Counted from the stretch's first letter, positions 19,886 to 30,037 are shown. The stretch: DNA of 64,000 nt from Candidatus Caldilinea saccharophila (GCA_016710365.1 JADJVW010000015.1:135849-199848); one strand, 5' to 3'. The notes: generated by a model from the sequence alone, not told the origin. Translations and numbers: made by a program.

Positions 19886-19910
19886 TGCGTCACGCGTGAC
19901 GCATCATCCC
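19879..19910. terminator. Perfect 32-bp palindrome between convergent genes (bidirectional terminator)
   Basis: GGGATGATGCGTCACG is followed directly by its exact reverse complement. The stop codon of the plus-strand GatZ-like gene (19883-19885) and that of the minus-strand PEP-hydrolase gene (19904-19906) sit at mirror positions in it, so both proteins end in Leu-Gly-stop. It would fold identically in transcripts from either side. The inner TGATGCGTCACG shares the TGATGCGT core of family C. Confidence 0.85.
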
Positions 19911-20734
19911 AATCTCGCAGCCTTGAACGCTTCCACCTGTCCGCGGATGGCGCGCTCGGTGGGGAGGCGCTCGATCGACGAGGCGCCAAAGAAGCCATCG
20001 ATGCCCGGCATCCGCGCCAGCGCTTCGACCACGCTCTCCGGCTCGTCGAACGGGCCGCCGTGACAGATGACCAGAATGTCTTTACGCACGCTGCGCCCGG
20101 CCGCGGCGATGGTCATCACCTTGCCGATCGCTTCGTCCAAAGTGAGGGCGACCGCGGCGCCGATGCTGCCCGCGGTCGTCAACCCGACGTGCGCAACCAG
20201 TTGGTCGGCGCCTGCTTTCGCCATTGCCTTGGCGTCGTCGGCATCGAACACATAGGGCGAAGTGAACAGATCCAGTTCATGCGCCAGCCGGATCATCTCG
20301 ATCTCTTTGTCGTAGCCCATCCCCGTGGCTTCCAGATTTGCCCGCAAATTGCCGTCGACCAGCCCGACGGTGGGGAAGTTCTGCACACCTGAAAAGCCCA
20401 TTTCCTTGAGTTGCTTGAGGAAAATTGGCATCAGGCGGAAGGGATCAGTGCCACACACGCCGGCCAACACCGGCGCCTCTTTCACCACCGGCAGCACCTC
20501 GGCGGCCATTTCGACCACAATACCGTTGGCGTCGCCGTAGGGCATCAGCCCGGCCAGCGAGCCGCGCCCGGCCATGCGATAGCGCCCAGAGTTATAGATG
20601 ATGATCAGATCCGCGCCGCCGGCCTCGGCAAACTTTGCCGAGATGCCCGTGCCTGCGCCACAGCCCACGATCGGGCGCCCATCCTTCACCTGGCTGCGCA
20701 GTCGTTTGAGGATTTCCTGTCGAGAAAGCGCCAT
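19904..20734 (-). CDS. Phosphoenolpyruvate-hydrolase-family TIM-barrel protein
   Basis: A 276-aa TIM-barrel of the PEP mutase/isocitrate lyase-like superfamily (TIM-br_sig_trns). Seen: GRPIVGCGAGTGISAKFAE at the N-terminus, DLIIIYNSGRYRMAGRGSLA, VCGTDPF, NFPTVGLVDG and CHGGPF near the end. The family is annotated as PEP hydrolase but its reaction is poorly established. It starts 4 bp after the Tm-1-like gene, so the two are made together. In plants the homologous domains are fused in one protein (tomato Tm-1), so the bacterial pair probably acts as a complex or on linked steps. It ends in the shared palindrome at 19879. Confidence 0.92.
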   Translation of the reverse strand: MALSRQEILKRLRSQVKDGRPIVGCGAGTGISAKFAEAGGADLIIIYNSGRYRMAGRGSLAGLMPYGDANGIVVEMAAEVLPVVKEAPVLAGVCGTDPFRLMPIFLKQLKEMGFSGVQNFPTVGLVDGNLRANLEATGMGYDKEIEMIRLAHELDLFTSPYVFDADDAKAMAKAGADQLVAHVGLTTAGSIGAAVALTLDEAIGKVMTIAAAGRSVRKDILVICHGGPFDEPESVVEALARMPGIDGFFGASSIERLPTERAIRGQVEAFKAARLG

Positions 20735-20738
20735 GAGA

Positions 20739-21953
20739 TTATGCTCCTTTCAAGAGGGTCAGCATGGTTTCCGCCACTTTGGCCGAAAATTCGGGATCGT
20801 TGATATTGTTATCAAGCTCAATCACCGGAATGCCCGGCTTGAGATTGCGCTTGATCGCATCGAAACAAGCCTGATCCGCGGCTGGATCCCAGAATTGGCC
20901 GCCCTCGCTGTCGAGCATGGAGACGCCCTTGAGTGGCAGCAGGATCGCAACCGGTGCGGTGGCGGCATTGGCGGCCGCGGCAAGCATCTCCCCCATGCGC
21001 GTGTTCTCTTCCACGTTAGTGCGCATCAAGGTGACGTTGGGATTCCAGCGGTACAGGGTGCGGCTGTGGTATTTTTCTGGCATCGTCTCTACGCCCCAGA
21101 AATTGGCCATGTCCACACAGCCCGGCACGATGACCGCGGGAATGCCGGCGCGAGACGCGGCCAGACCGCGCTCCGGCCCGGCATCGAAGACGCCGCCGCA
21201 CACGGCATCGGCCAGTTCGGTGGTGGTGATGTCCATCGAGCCGACGATATAGCCGTCGGCAATCAGACTTTCCATCGTCTTGCCGCCCGCGCCGGTGGCG
21301 TGAAAAACCAGCACTTCGTAGCCGTTTTCCTCCAGAATGCCGCGCGCGTGATCCACCGCTTTCGTGGTGTTGCCAAACATGGAGGCGGTGACCAGCGGCT
21401 TTTCCGCCTTGCTGGCCGGCGTCTCCATCTTCACCATGCCGGCAATGGCGCCGGCCGCGTTGGTGTAGATCGCACGGCTGATGCTGTTGATGCCGGCCAC
21501 GTCCACGACCGAGGGCATAAAAGTGATGTCTTTGGCGCCGGCGTAGACGCTCACATCGCCGCCGCCCATGGTGGAGACCATTACTTTGGGCGTGCCCACT
21601 GGCAGCGTGCGCATGGCGCGCGTGGCGATCGACGTGCCGCCGCTGCCGCCCATGCCGAGGATGCCATCCAGCCGGCCCTCGTCGAACAGGCGGCGCACGA
21701 TGATGGCCAGCCCCGCCGCCATCACTTCCATCGCTTCGTCCTTGTGCTCGCCGGCCGCCAGCCGCGCCAGGTCGCCGTTGCCGGCCTGCGCCACTTCTGC
21801 ATGGCTGATGTCCGGCGTCAAAGTTGGGGCGCCCATCACGCCAAAATCGACCACCAACGTTTTCAATCCTGCGTTTTCGATCAACGTTTTGACAAACGCA
21901 AACTCGGCGCCCTTGGTGTCCAGCGCGCCGACAAGCACTACGGTTTTGGTCAT
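20739..21953 (-). CDS. Tm-1-like ATP-binding domain protein (UPF0261)
   Basis: A 404-aa protein covering the whole family length. Seen: KTVVLVGALDTKGAEFAFVK at the N-terminus, a glycine-rich ILGMGGSGGTSIATRAM loop that forms the nucleotide site, KVMVSTMGGGDVS, VFHATGAGGKTME, then VPGCVDMANF. The tomato homologue binds ATP and blocks tobamovirus replication; the bacterial role is unknown. It is the middle gene of cupin, Tm-1-like and PEP-hydrolase, with gaps of 18 and 4 bp. That tight order suggests a small-molecule catabolic module, perhaps linked to the sugar locus that converges on it. Confidence 0.92.
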   Translation of the reverse strand: MTKTVVLVGALDTKGAEFAFVKTLIENAGLKTLVVDFGVMGAPTLTPDISHAEVAQAGNGDLARLAAGEHKDEAMEVMAAGLAIIVRRLFDEGRLDGILGMGGSGGTSIATRAMRTLPVGTPKVMVSTMGGGDVSVYAGAKDITFMPSVVDVAGINSISRAIYTNAAGAIAGMVKMETPASKAEKPLVTASMFGNTTKAVDHARGILEENGYEVLVFHATGAGGKTMESLIADGYIVGSMDITTTELADAVCGGVFDAGPERGLAASRAGIPAVIVPGCVDMANFWGVETMPEKYHSRTLYRWNPNVTLMRTNVEENTRMGEMLAAAANAATAPVAILLPLKGVSMLDSEGGQFWDPAADQACFDAIKRNLKPGIPVIELDNNINDPEFSAKVAETMLTLLKGA

Positions 21954-21971
21954 CGCATCATCCTCCTTGGG

Positions 21972-22370
21972 TTAGCGCAGCCCGTTCCAGGGCGCATCGT
22001 TGCTGACATCGACTGCTACATAGCCGTCCGCCCCGGTGCAGGGCGCAAGGATGGCGAGCAACTTAGCGGATTGGCTCCCGACCGTAAATGAGGCGTGAAC
22101 GACGCCCGGTGCAATAAAGATGGAGTCACCCGCTTGAAGCAGTTGCTTCTCGCCTTCCAGCCACTGTTCCACCTCACCGGCCAGCACGTAGATGACCTCT
22201 TCCTGCTGCGGGTGTTTGTGGAAGTTGTGACCTTCCCCCGGCAGGAACGTCACTTCGATGGCGACGATCTGCGCGGCGCCGGTAGTGGCAGGGCGGCTGA
22301 CCCAGCCCATTTCGCCCCAATCGAGCGCGTCACGTTCCATCTCCGCCGACTGCGTGAATTTCCCGTTCAT
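21972..22370 (-). CDS. Small cupin-domain protein
   Basis: A 132-aa single-domain cupin. The first cupin motif is seen as GEGHNFHKHPQQEEVIYVLAGE (positions 22186-22251), with His, His and Glu metal ligands, and the second as GDSIFIAPGVVHASF with the last His. Such small cupins bind a metal and act as isomerases, dioxygenases or binding proteins. It is the first gene of the minus-strand set with the Tm-1-like and TIM-barrel genes. The start ATG at 22370 is the only one that keeps the whole fold. Confidence 0.88.
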   Translation of the reverse strand: MNGKFTQSAEMERDALDWGEMGWVSRPATTGAAQIVAIEVTFLPGEGHNFHKHPQQEEVIYVLAGEVEQWLEGEKQLLQAGDSIFIAPGVVHASFTVGSQSAKLLAILAPCTGADGYVAVDVSNDAPWNGLR

Positions 22371-22401
22371 TTCGTTCCACTCCTATGGTGTGGTGTTAAT
22401 G

Positions 22402-22430
22402 CGTAATGCGTAACACATTCACGCATTACG
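22402..22430. repeat. Family C palindrome overlapping the haloperoxidase stop codon
   Basis: CGTAATGCGT (22402-22411) and its exact inverse ACGCATTACG (22421-22430) around a 9-nt loop. On the minus strand the TAA stop of the haloperoxidase (22426-22428) lies in the first arm. The hairpin can therefore act as its terminator or as a stabiliser of the mRNA end. Confidence 0.75.
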
Positions 22431-23790
22431 GTTTACCAGCCGGACCAAGCTCCAGCCGGTTGACATATCCCGCCACGCACTGCCCCTGCGCCAGCCCTTG
22501 CTCGTTCGCCGAACGGTAATGGATGCCACCGTAAAGCCGCGACAGCGCGGCCTCCTCGGCTGCGTCCCAGAACGAGGCATAGGTGCGCGGGGCAAAGCCC
22601 AGTCGCTCCTGGCTGTGATCCGTAAACGTGTAGTTCGCGCCGAACAGCGCCGACAGCACCGTTGCGGCCGCCCCTATCTCGGTCGCGTGGCCGGACGGAT
22701 ATTCCGGGAACGGCGGCGTGTAGACAGGATCGGTGATCGCGGTGGTGTTCCACGCCGGGTCGATGAAGCGCTGGATGTAGGTGATCGGGCGCAGCCGGTT
22801 GTAGTGAAACTTGGCGTCCCAACACGCGATAAAGGCGTCGGCCAGGGCGATGCCCACGCGTGCGTAGGTCTCTGCGGCCCGCGCCAATGTGGCGTTTTCC
22901 TTGCGCAAAACTTGAGTTGCAATCGCCAGGGAATGGCCGGGCGGGGTGGCGGTCAACGTGGGATCGTCAGACCAATAGAGGGCGGTCTCGCGCTGCGCCG
23001 GGGTCAGGTTTTTGACGGTGGTGTACAGCTCCCACGCTTCGCCATACTCGGCGGAGGCAGAGTCTGTGAAAAAGGGGGGGAGCGCCGCGGGCAGGCAGGC
23101 GTCGGGCGCGGGCAGCGCAAAAGGACGGTTGGCGCCCCAGAAAGGCTGCATGGCGCGCTGATACTTCGGCGGCGTCGCCACCCACATTCCTTCGCCTTGT
23201 GGTGGTTGATAGGTGAGAGGAAAGTTGTACAGCGCGCCTTCATGACCGCCGTCAGATTTTGACCATGCAAAGATGGCGGCCGCGACCGCACGCCCGCGGG
23301 CCGTCGAACGGCGGAGAACCTCAGCGGGTGCGGTAGTTTCATAGCGCGTGCGAATCGTGGCTTCCAGCGCATCGATAGAGCCGCGCACCGCGGCGCCGCC
23401 GTGTGCAAAGAGCCGGCGGTTGATGCTGGCGAGCGCGCTGTTGGCGACCAGCGGCCAATGATAGTCGGCGTCTGGCTGCGCCGCGGGCAGCCACGTCAAC
23501 CCGGTGAGCTGGCCTGCCAGCGAACGATAGCCCGGCAGGCCCGGTTGAATGGCTTCGTACAAAGTCACGCTGGCGTACCCCATGGCGCGCGAGGCGACCG
23601 GCGGCGTAAAACCTGGCGACTGGCGCACCAGCTCGTTGAGCAGGTCAAACCACGCCGTGGCTACGCTGTGATCATAGGCCGCGGCGGGCGGGAACTCGTC
23701 CCGGCTCCGGGCGGAGCTAGGCGCTGGCAGCAGCAGCGCCAGGCAGATCACGAGCGCCAATCCTGCCGATAGTCGATGACGGATGTTCAT
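22426..23790 (-). CDS. Vanadium-dependent haloperoxidase / PAP2-type secreted phosphatase
   Basis: A 454-aa exported protein with a signal peptide (about residues 1-27, ending SSARS). The PAP2/vanadate-binding residues of vanadium haloperoxidases are all seen: Lys and Arg in KFHYNRLRP (about 322-330), the EYPSGHATE loop with the catalytic His, and the Arg and His in SRLYGGIHY. The protein therefore binds vanadate or phosphate. Many bacterial members of this group are named haloperoxidases without a tested activity; an acid phosphatase role is equally possible. It lies alone between the cupin and the phosphotriesterase, on the same strand as both. Confidence 0.9.
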   Translation of the reverse strand: MNIRHRLSAGLALVICLALLLPAPSSARSRDEFPPAAAYDHSVATAWFDLLNELVRQSPGFTPPVASRAMGYASVTLYEAIQPGLPGYRSLAGQLTGLTWLPAAQPDADYHWPLVANSALASINRRLFAHGGAAVRGSIDALEATIRTRYETTAPAEVLRRSTARGRAVAAAIFAWSKSDGGHEGALYNFPLTYQPPQGEGMWVATPPKYQRAMQPFWGANRPFALPAPDACLPAALPPFFTDSASAEYGEAWELYTTVKNLTPAQRETALYWSDDPTLTATPPGHSLAIATQVLRKENATLARAAETYARVGIALADAFIACWDAKFHYNRLRPITYIQRFIDPAWNTTAITDPVYTPPFPEYPSGHATEIGAAATVLSALFGANYTFTDHSQERLGFAPRTYASFWDAAEEAALSRLYGGIHYRSANEQGLAQGQCVAGYVNRLELGPAGKP

Positions 23791-23860
23791 CTATGGCCCT
23801 TCTCTGCGCACCTCTGCATCAAAGCTATTCGCTAGATGGTAAAATCTCGGTTACCGCGCG

Positions 23861-24787
23861 TCACCGTGCAAACGCCTGCCACGGATTTTGGATGGTCAAT
23901 TGTGCGATCGTGGCGTCATCCACGCCGGAAGCGCGCAGCTTGGGCAGGAACGTTTCGGTCAAATACGTGTAGGCAAGCTGCGTCCCCCCGCGCGGTTTGG
24001 AAGGATCGTACCAGCCGCGGTCGTGAGAGAGCAGAAGTTGTTCCTCATACCCCGCGTCGAGCAAGCGATGGATGTGTTCGATAAACCAGTCATCGGTAAA
24101 GGCGTCGCTGCCGATGGCGTCATATTCGAGCCAGGCGCCGCGCTGCGCGACTTCCAGATGCAAGGAAAAGTCCGGCTCGGCCTGCGTGTGAATCCAGATA
24201 AAGCGTTCGACGTTGCCGCCTGCCTCTTCCAGTATATCCAGTTGGTCGCGCACCACGCGGCCGCGGATGGTGTGACTGCCGATGATGGCGCCGGTCTCTT
24301 TGCTGGCGCGTGCGGCCGCGCGCAGAATCTTTGTCTCAATGGGAGTCATGCCGTCGTCGCCGGCGCTCAGCTTAATCCACGCCGCGCGCACATCACTGCC
24401 GTCGATGCCGTCGATCAACTCGCCCAGCATCCACGCGGTGAGTTCGGCCTCCGCCGCGGCGTGCGCCCATTCAGGAACCCACGGCTCGCGATAGATGCCG
24501 GTCGCGACGACCACCGGAAAATCGGCGGCAGCGGAGACAGCCTTTACGATCTCCACACGACGGCCCACACCAACAGGAGTGCATTCGACCAACGCGGTCA
24601 CGCCCGCGGCCTGGGCGGCCTGCACATGCGGCAACATTACGTCGATCACGTCGGCGGCGTCGGCGGCTTCGTAGCTGCGCGCTTCGATCGGGCCGAGATC
24701 GACGAAGATGTGCTCGTGGGGGAGGATAACGCCAAGTTGGGATTGTGAATAGTCGCCGAGGGTGGTGATCAGAGCAGGTGTTAACAT
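23861..24787 (-). CDS. Phosphotriesterase-family (Php) amidohydrolase
   Basis: A 308-aa TIM-barrel metal hydrolase. Binuclear metal ligands are all visible: HxH in LPHEHIFVD (about residue 24), the carbamylated Lys in AAWIKLSAGDD (about 140), His in IIGSHT and in FIWIHTQAE, and Asp in LLSHDRGWY (about 255). The family includes phosphotriesterases, lactonases and enzymes of sugar-lactone catabolism. Given the nearby sugar genes, a lactonase role is likelier than organophosphate hydrolysis. This is an inference. It is the last gene before the nusA operon on the same strand, and begins about 120 bp after rbfA. Confidence 0.9.
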   Translation of the reverse strand: MLTPALITTLGDYSQSQLGVILPHEHIFVDLGPIEARSYEAADAADVIDVMLPHVQAAQAAGVTALVECTPVGVGRRVEIVKAVSAAADFPVVVATGIYREPWVPEWAHAAAEAELTAWMLGELIDGIDGSDVRAAWIKLSAGDDGMTPIETKILRAAARASKETGAIIGSHTIRGRVVRDQLDILEEAGGNVERFIWIHTQAEPDFSLHLEVAQRGAWLEYDAIGSDAFTDDWFIEHIHRLLDAGYEEQLLLSHDRGWYDPSKPRGGTQLAYTYLTETFLPKLRASGVDDATIAQLTIQNPWQAFAR

Positions 24788-24906
24788 AATTATATAGGAA
24801 ATGATAATGACTGCGGAACGCGTTGATGAGGCGGCTGAATCAGCGTTGGTTGTCTATCAAGGACTGTACAGCCGCTCGGTATAGAATGATGGGGATGGAC
24901 AGGTGA

Positions 24907-25305
24907 CTATGCGGCTGGTCCTTCATCGGTAGCAGCGTCGTTCTGGTGCTGGGCGGCGCGTTCTGCGGCGATCTGGCGCAGCAGTTCGTCCACGCGGGCG
25001 GCCATGATGGGCGATTCGTCATAGGTGAAGAAAAGTTCTGGCGCGGCGCGCAATGCCAGCCGCTTTGCCAATTGCGTGCGCAGATAGGGCATCGCGCTGC
25101 GCAGCGCCTGGAGCAGATCGCGACGCGGCACGGTCTCGTCGTCGTGACTGACGAAGACGCGCACATTGCGCAGATCTTTGCTCACGCGCACGTCGGTCAC
25201 ATTCACCAGGCTGATGCGTGGATCTTGCAATTCACCGGCCAGCATGATGCTCAATTCCTCATAAATCAGCCCAGCCACACGTTGTTGGCGTATTTCTGTA
25301 GACAT
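24907..25305 (-). CDS. rbfA: Ribosome-binding factor A
   Basis: A 132-aa 30S maturation factor with the KH-like fold. It begins STEIRQQRVAGLIYEELS and contains DPRISLVNVTDVRVSKDL and FVSHDDE, then LRTQLAKRLALRAAPELFF and DESPIMAARVDELL, all typical of RbfA. The acidic/Gln tail (about 112-132) is outside the fold. The start at 25305 is the natural one; upstream in-frame codons run through a hairpin. It follows infB on the same strand, the usual order, and is the last gene of that operon. Confidence 0.95.
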   Translation of the reverse strand: MSTEIRQQRVAGLIYEELSIMLAGELQDPRISLVNVTDVRVSKDLRNVRVFVSHDDETVPRRDLLQALRSAMPYLRTQLAKRLALRAAPELFFTYDESPIMAARVDELLRQIAAERAAQHQNDAATDEGPAA

Positions 25306-25345
25306 AAGTTTATCCTGTGGCGCAAGGGAGATTGCAGAATCATTT

Positions 25346-25390
25346 GCCGACAGGCTCACACGCGGGTGGATGGTGCGTGAGCCTGTCGGC
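25346..25390. repeat. Intergenic hairpin between infB and rbfA
   Basis: A perfect 14-bp inverted repeat (GCCGACAGGCTCAC at 25346-25359 and GTGAGCCTGTCGGC at 25377-25390) with a 17-nt loop. No T-run follows on the minus strand, so a partial terminator, an RNase processing site or a leader structure for rbfA are all possible. Confidence 0.65.
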
Positions 25391-25442
25391 GCAATAGAGA
25401 CGAAAGAATCTCCCGATCTCCTATTTTCTACTCTCCCGCTTG

Positions 25443-27422
<1,980 letters not shown>

Positions 27423-27871
27423 ACTCCCCATCCCTTTCGCCCCAAAACGGGTATCTCTCAATCAATCGCCCTACGCTCATGTGAGGATGGGGCGAAGCCA
27501 ATTGCAATCAAGCCTTGCGCGTTGCAAGGATGCATCCACCCGTACACCGGCAGGTAAGCATGGCCTGTCTGTGCGCGAGCGAACAAAACGATGACGATTG
27601 ACAGCTTTACGAACGAAGTGTGCGAAGTCCGGATTGTGGAGATGAAAGGAAGCAAGGAGGCTTCCCCATGAGACGGGGTAAGAGCGTTGCTTACATACGC
27701 ACCCTCACCTGAACCTGCCTCTGTTCCATTTCCCACACCGGTGCTTGCGCAGACGCGGCCTTGATGGCCCCGCGCATCATCACCCGTTTATCGGCCGTCA
27801 TGACCGCCGGTCCCAATGGACATTTTTGCCTTGCGTTTCATGATCCCACGTTTCATCCCAACCTGTTTGAT
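27423..27871. other. Long gap between ylxR and infB with a possible small minus-strand gene
   Basis: The gap is unusually long for this operon. On the minus strand an ATG at 27801 opens a 36-codon frame to TAA at 27691, starting MTADKRVMMRGAIKAA and ending VQVRVRM. There is no clear ribosome site and I recognise no family, so it may be chance. Nothing else is seen apart from the family C hairpin beside ylxR. Confidence 0.3.
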
Positions 27872-27922
27872 GTGTAATGCGTGATGCGTAATATGCAATG
27901 AGTTACGCATCACGCATTACAC
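27872..27922. repeat. Family C palindrome (20-bp perfect arms) after ylxR
   Basis: The 20-bp left arm at 27872-27891 (contains TAATGCGTGATGCGTAA) is exactly inverted at 27903-27922, with an 11-nt loop. It starts 8 bp after the ylxR stop on the minus strand. It could reduce read-through into infB or protect the upstream mRNA end. Confidence 0.85.
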
Positions 27923-27929
27923 TGAATTC

Positions 27930-28232
27930 TCATTCTCCACCCACTGCGTCCAGAGTTTCGCCAAATGCAGCAAGCAGGGTCCGCTCTTCCGCCGTCAGCT
28001 TCGTGCGCAGCGCCTGCTCTAACCGGCTGCCTTTCATCGCTGCCTCCCAGCACGCTGGGCTGCGGTGGATGTAGGCGCCGCGGCCGGCCAGCTTGCCAGT
28101 CGGATCGACGACGACGCCCTGCGTCGTACGCACGACCCGCAAGAAGGTGCGCTTGCCCTCCGTCTGCCGACAGCCGATGCAGGTGCGGATCGGTGTGTGT
28201 TTGACGCGACCGCCCTGCGTTTGTTGCACCAT
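27930..28232 (-). CDS. ylxR: YlxR/RnpM family RNA-binding protein
   Basis: A 100-aa DUF448 protein. It has RTCIGCRQTEGKRTFLRVVR at the N-terminus, GKLAGRGAYIHRSPACW in the middle and LRTKLT towards the end, the full signature of the family. In Bacillus the homologue (RnpM) binds RNase P RNA and modulates its activity; roles in transcription have also been reported. Position between nusA and infB is the conserved one. It is separated from nusA by 59 bp. Confidence 0.93.
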   Translation of the reverse strand: MVQQTQGGRVKHTPIRTCIGCRQTEGKRTFLRVVRTTQGVVVDPTGKLAGRGAYIHRSPACWEAAMKGSRLEQALRTKLTAEERTLLAAFGETLDAVGGE

Positions 28233-28291
28233 TATAGCGTATACTCCGCATGCAGGCAGAAACCTGGCTCACGATCTGGCAGCATAATCGA

Positions 28292-30037
28292 TCAAAATTC
28301 GTCGTCTTCGAGGCCCCAGCCGCGCTTGCCTGCCGGCTTTTTGCCCTTGCCTTTGGATACTGCTTTCCCCTTGCCTTTTGCTTTGCCTTTTGCTTTGCCG
28401 CCCGTCTCAAAGGTATCTTCCTCGGCTTCCTCTTCCTCATAGCCGGCGAGCAACTCAGCGGGCACTTCGATATCTTCTTCGGAGAATGCGAACTTTTTCC
28501 GCTCCGCCATGCGCGCGCGCAACATGTCCGCTGTAATCACTTCAGGCAGATCTTCTTGCGCAACTTCGGCGGGCGGCGCGTCCTCAACGGACGGTGGCGC
28601 CGGCGTGGTCTCCAATTCGGAGAAGGCGGCTTCGGAGGGAAGGCGTGCTTCCTCCGACAATTCGGTGGGCCATTCCGGCGCACCCGGCTGCGGAGCGGGC
28701 ATCCCGCCGCCCATTTCCTCAGCGGCAAAAGCACCCTCGCCAAAGGCGGGTTGGTCGCTGTCGCTGACCTCGGCCAGCAGATCCTCAAAGCTGCGGAACT
28801 CGCCGGCCAGAATCTCGGGCGCTTCGACCGTCTCGCCTGAACGCAGCGCCTGCGCGGCCTGGAAGAGGCGATCTTCCACATCATCACCCTCGCTGCGCAG
28901 GATGCGCTCGGCCTTGGCCAGCAGATCTTCAGTGGCCTTGATCGCAGCTTCCTGGGCGCGGTCGGCGATGACGCGATCCAGCCCTTCGGTGTGCGCTTCG
29001 CTATCGCTCTTGATGTCGATGCGCCAGCCAGTCAACTTGGCAGCCAGCCGGGCGTTCTGCCCTTCCTTGCCGATGGCAAGGCTCAATTGGCGGTCGGGCA
29101 CTATCACGGTGGCGGTTTTGATGGCGCCGCTTTCGTCGAGCAGCACCGCTTGCACCTTGGCCGGGCTGAGTGCGTTGGAAATATAGCGCGCCAGCGTGGT
29201 GTCCCATTCCACCACGTCGATCTTTTCGCCGGCCAGCTCGTTGACGATGTTCTGGATGCGCAGCCCACGCAGCCCGACGCAACTGCCTACTGCATCGATG
29301 CCTGGTATGGTCGCCTGCACTGCCACTTTGCTGCGTTGCCCAGGCTCGCGCGCGATCGATTTGATCTCGACTTTGCCGTCGCGCACTTCAGGGATTTCTT
29401 GCTCCATCAACCGGCGCAGCAAATTGCGGTGGGTGCGCGAAATTTTGATGACCGGCCCGCGCGTGCTTTTATGCACGTCCACCACATAGACTTTGAGATA
29501 GTCGCCGCGGCGCAGCTTCTCGGTGGGAATCTGGTCCTCGCGCATCATCAAGCACTCGTGCTTGTCGTCGAGCAGCAACGAGATCGCGCCCGACTGTGTG
29601 TCGATGCTGCGCACCTGCGCCGTGATCACCTCATTGACGCGGTGCGCGAAATTCTCGTAAACCGTGTCGCGTTCGGCCTCACGAATGCGCTGCAGGATGA
29701 CCTGCTTGGCAGTCTGGGCAGCGATGCGACCGAACTCGGTGGGCGTGTTGGGAACCGCAACCACGTCACCCAGGTTGGCGGTGGGCGACAGACGCCGCGC
29801 CGCTGCTTCGGTGATCTCGGTGCGCTCGTTAAAAATTTCGTCCACCACTTCGCGCTCGGTGAAGACTTGCATCTCTCCGCTGATGCGGTCGACCTGCGCC
29901 GTAACATTAGCAACCGGGCCATAGTTGCGCTTGTAGGCGGAGATGAGCGCGGCCTCGATCGCCTCAAAAATTACTTCACGGTCCAACCCTTTATCCGTCG
30001 CTACCTGGTTGATGCCCGCAATCAATGCCTTGGACAT
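28292..30037 (-). CDS. nusA: Transcription termination/antitermination factor NusA with a long low-complexity tail
   Basis: A 581-aa protein. Order: N-terminal RNA-polymerase-binding domain (about 1-125), S1 domain (about 130-200, with VNEVITAQVRSID), and KH1/KH2 (about 205-345, with GSCVGLRGLRIQNIVNEL and AIGKEGQNARLAAKLTGWRI). From about 390 there is a long Pro/Glu/Ala-rich acidic segment, then a basic tail of repeated Lys-Gly units (KGKAKGKGKAVSKGKGKKP) ending in WGLEDDEF. The core is canonical, about 350-360 aa; the tail is longer than in most NusA proteins. rimP, which usually precedes nusA, is absent. A promoter and hairpin leader lie just upstream. Confidence 0.96.
   Translation of the reverse strand: MSKALIAGINQVATDKGLDREVIFEAIEAALISAYKRNYGPVANVTAQVDRISGEMQVFTEREVVDEIFNERTEITEAAARRLSPTANLGDVVAVPNTPTEFGRIAAQTAKQVILQRIREAERDTVYENFAHRVNEVITAQVRSIDTQSGAISLLLDDKHECLMMREDQIPTEKLRRGDYLKVYVVDVHKSTRGPVIKISRTHRNLLRRLMEQEIPEVRDGKVEIKSIAREPGQRSKVAVQATIPGIDAVGSCVGLRGLRIQNIVNELAGEKIDVVEWDTTLARYISNALSPAKVQAVLLDESGAIKTATVIVPDRQLSLAIGKEGQNARLAAKLTGWRIDIKSDSEAHTEGLDRVIADRAQEAAIKATEDLLAKAERILRSEGDDVEDRLFQAAQALRSGETVEAPEILAGEFRSFEDLLAEVSDSDQPAFGEGAFAAEEMGGGMPAPQPGAPEWPTELSEEARLPSEAAFSELETTPAPPSVEDAPPAEVAQEDLPEVITADMLRARMAERKKFAFSEEDIEVPAELLAGYEEEEAEEDTFETGGKAKGKAKGKGKAVSKGKGKKPAGKRGWGLEDDEF

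Noticed and set aside
20598..22091. 497-codon plus-strand open frame across the Tm-1-like and cupin genes
   Set aside because: It is a shadow of three well-supported minus-strand genes. Its His/Gly/Ala-rich composition matches antisense reading of them.
24780..24800. TATAAT-like box directly before the phosphotriesterase gene on the minus strand
   Set aside because: It lies one base before the start codon, too close to serve this start, and no -35 is found.
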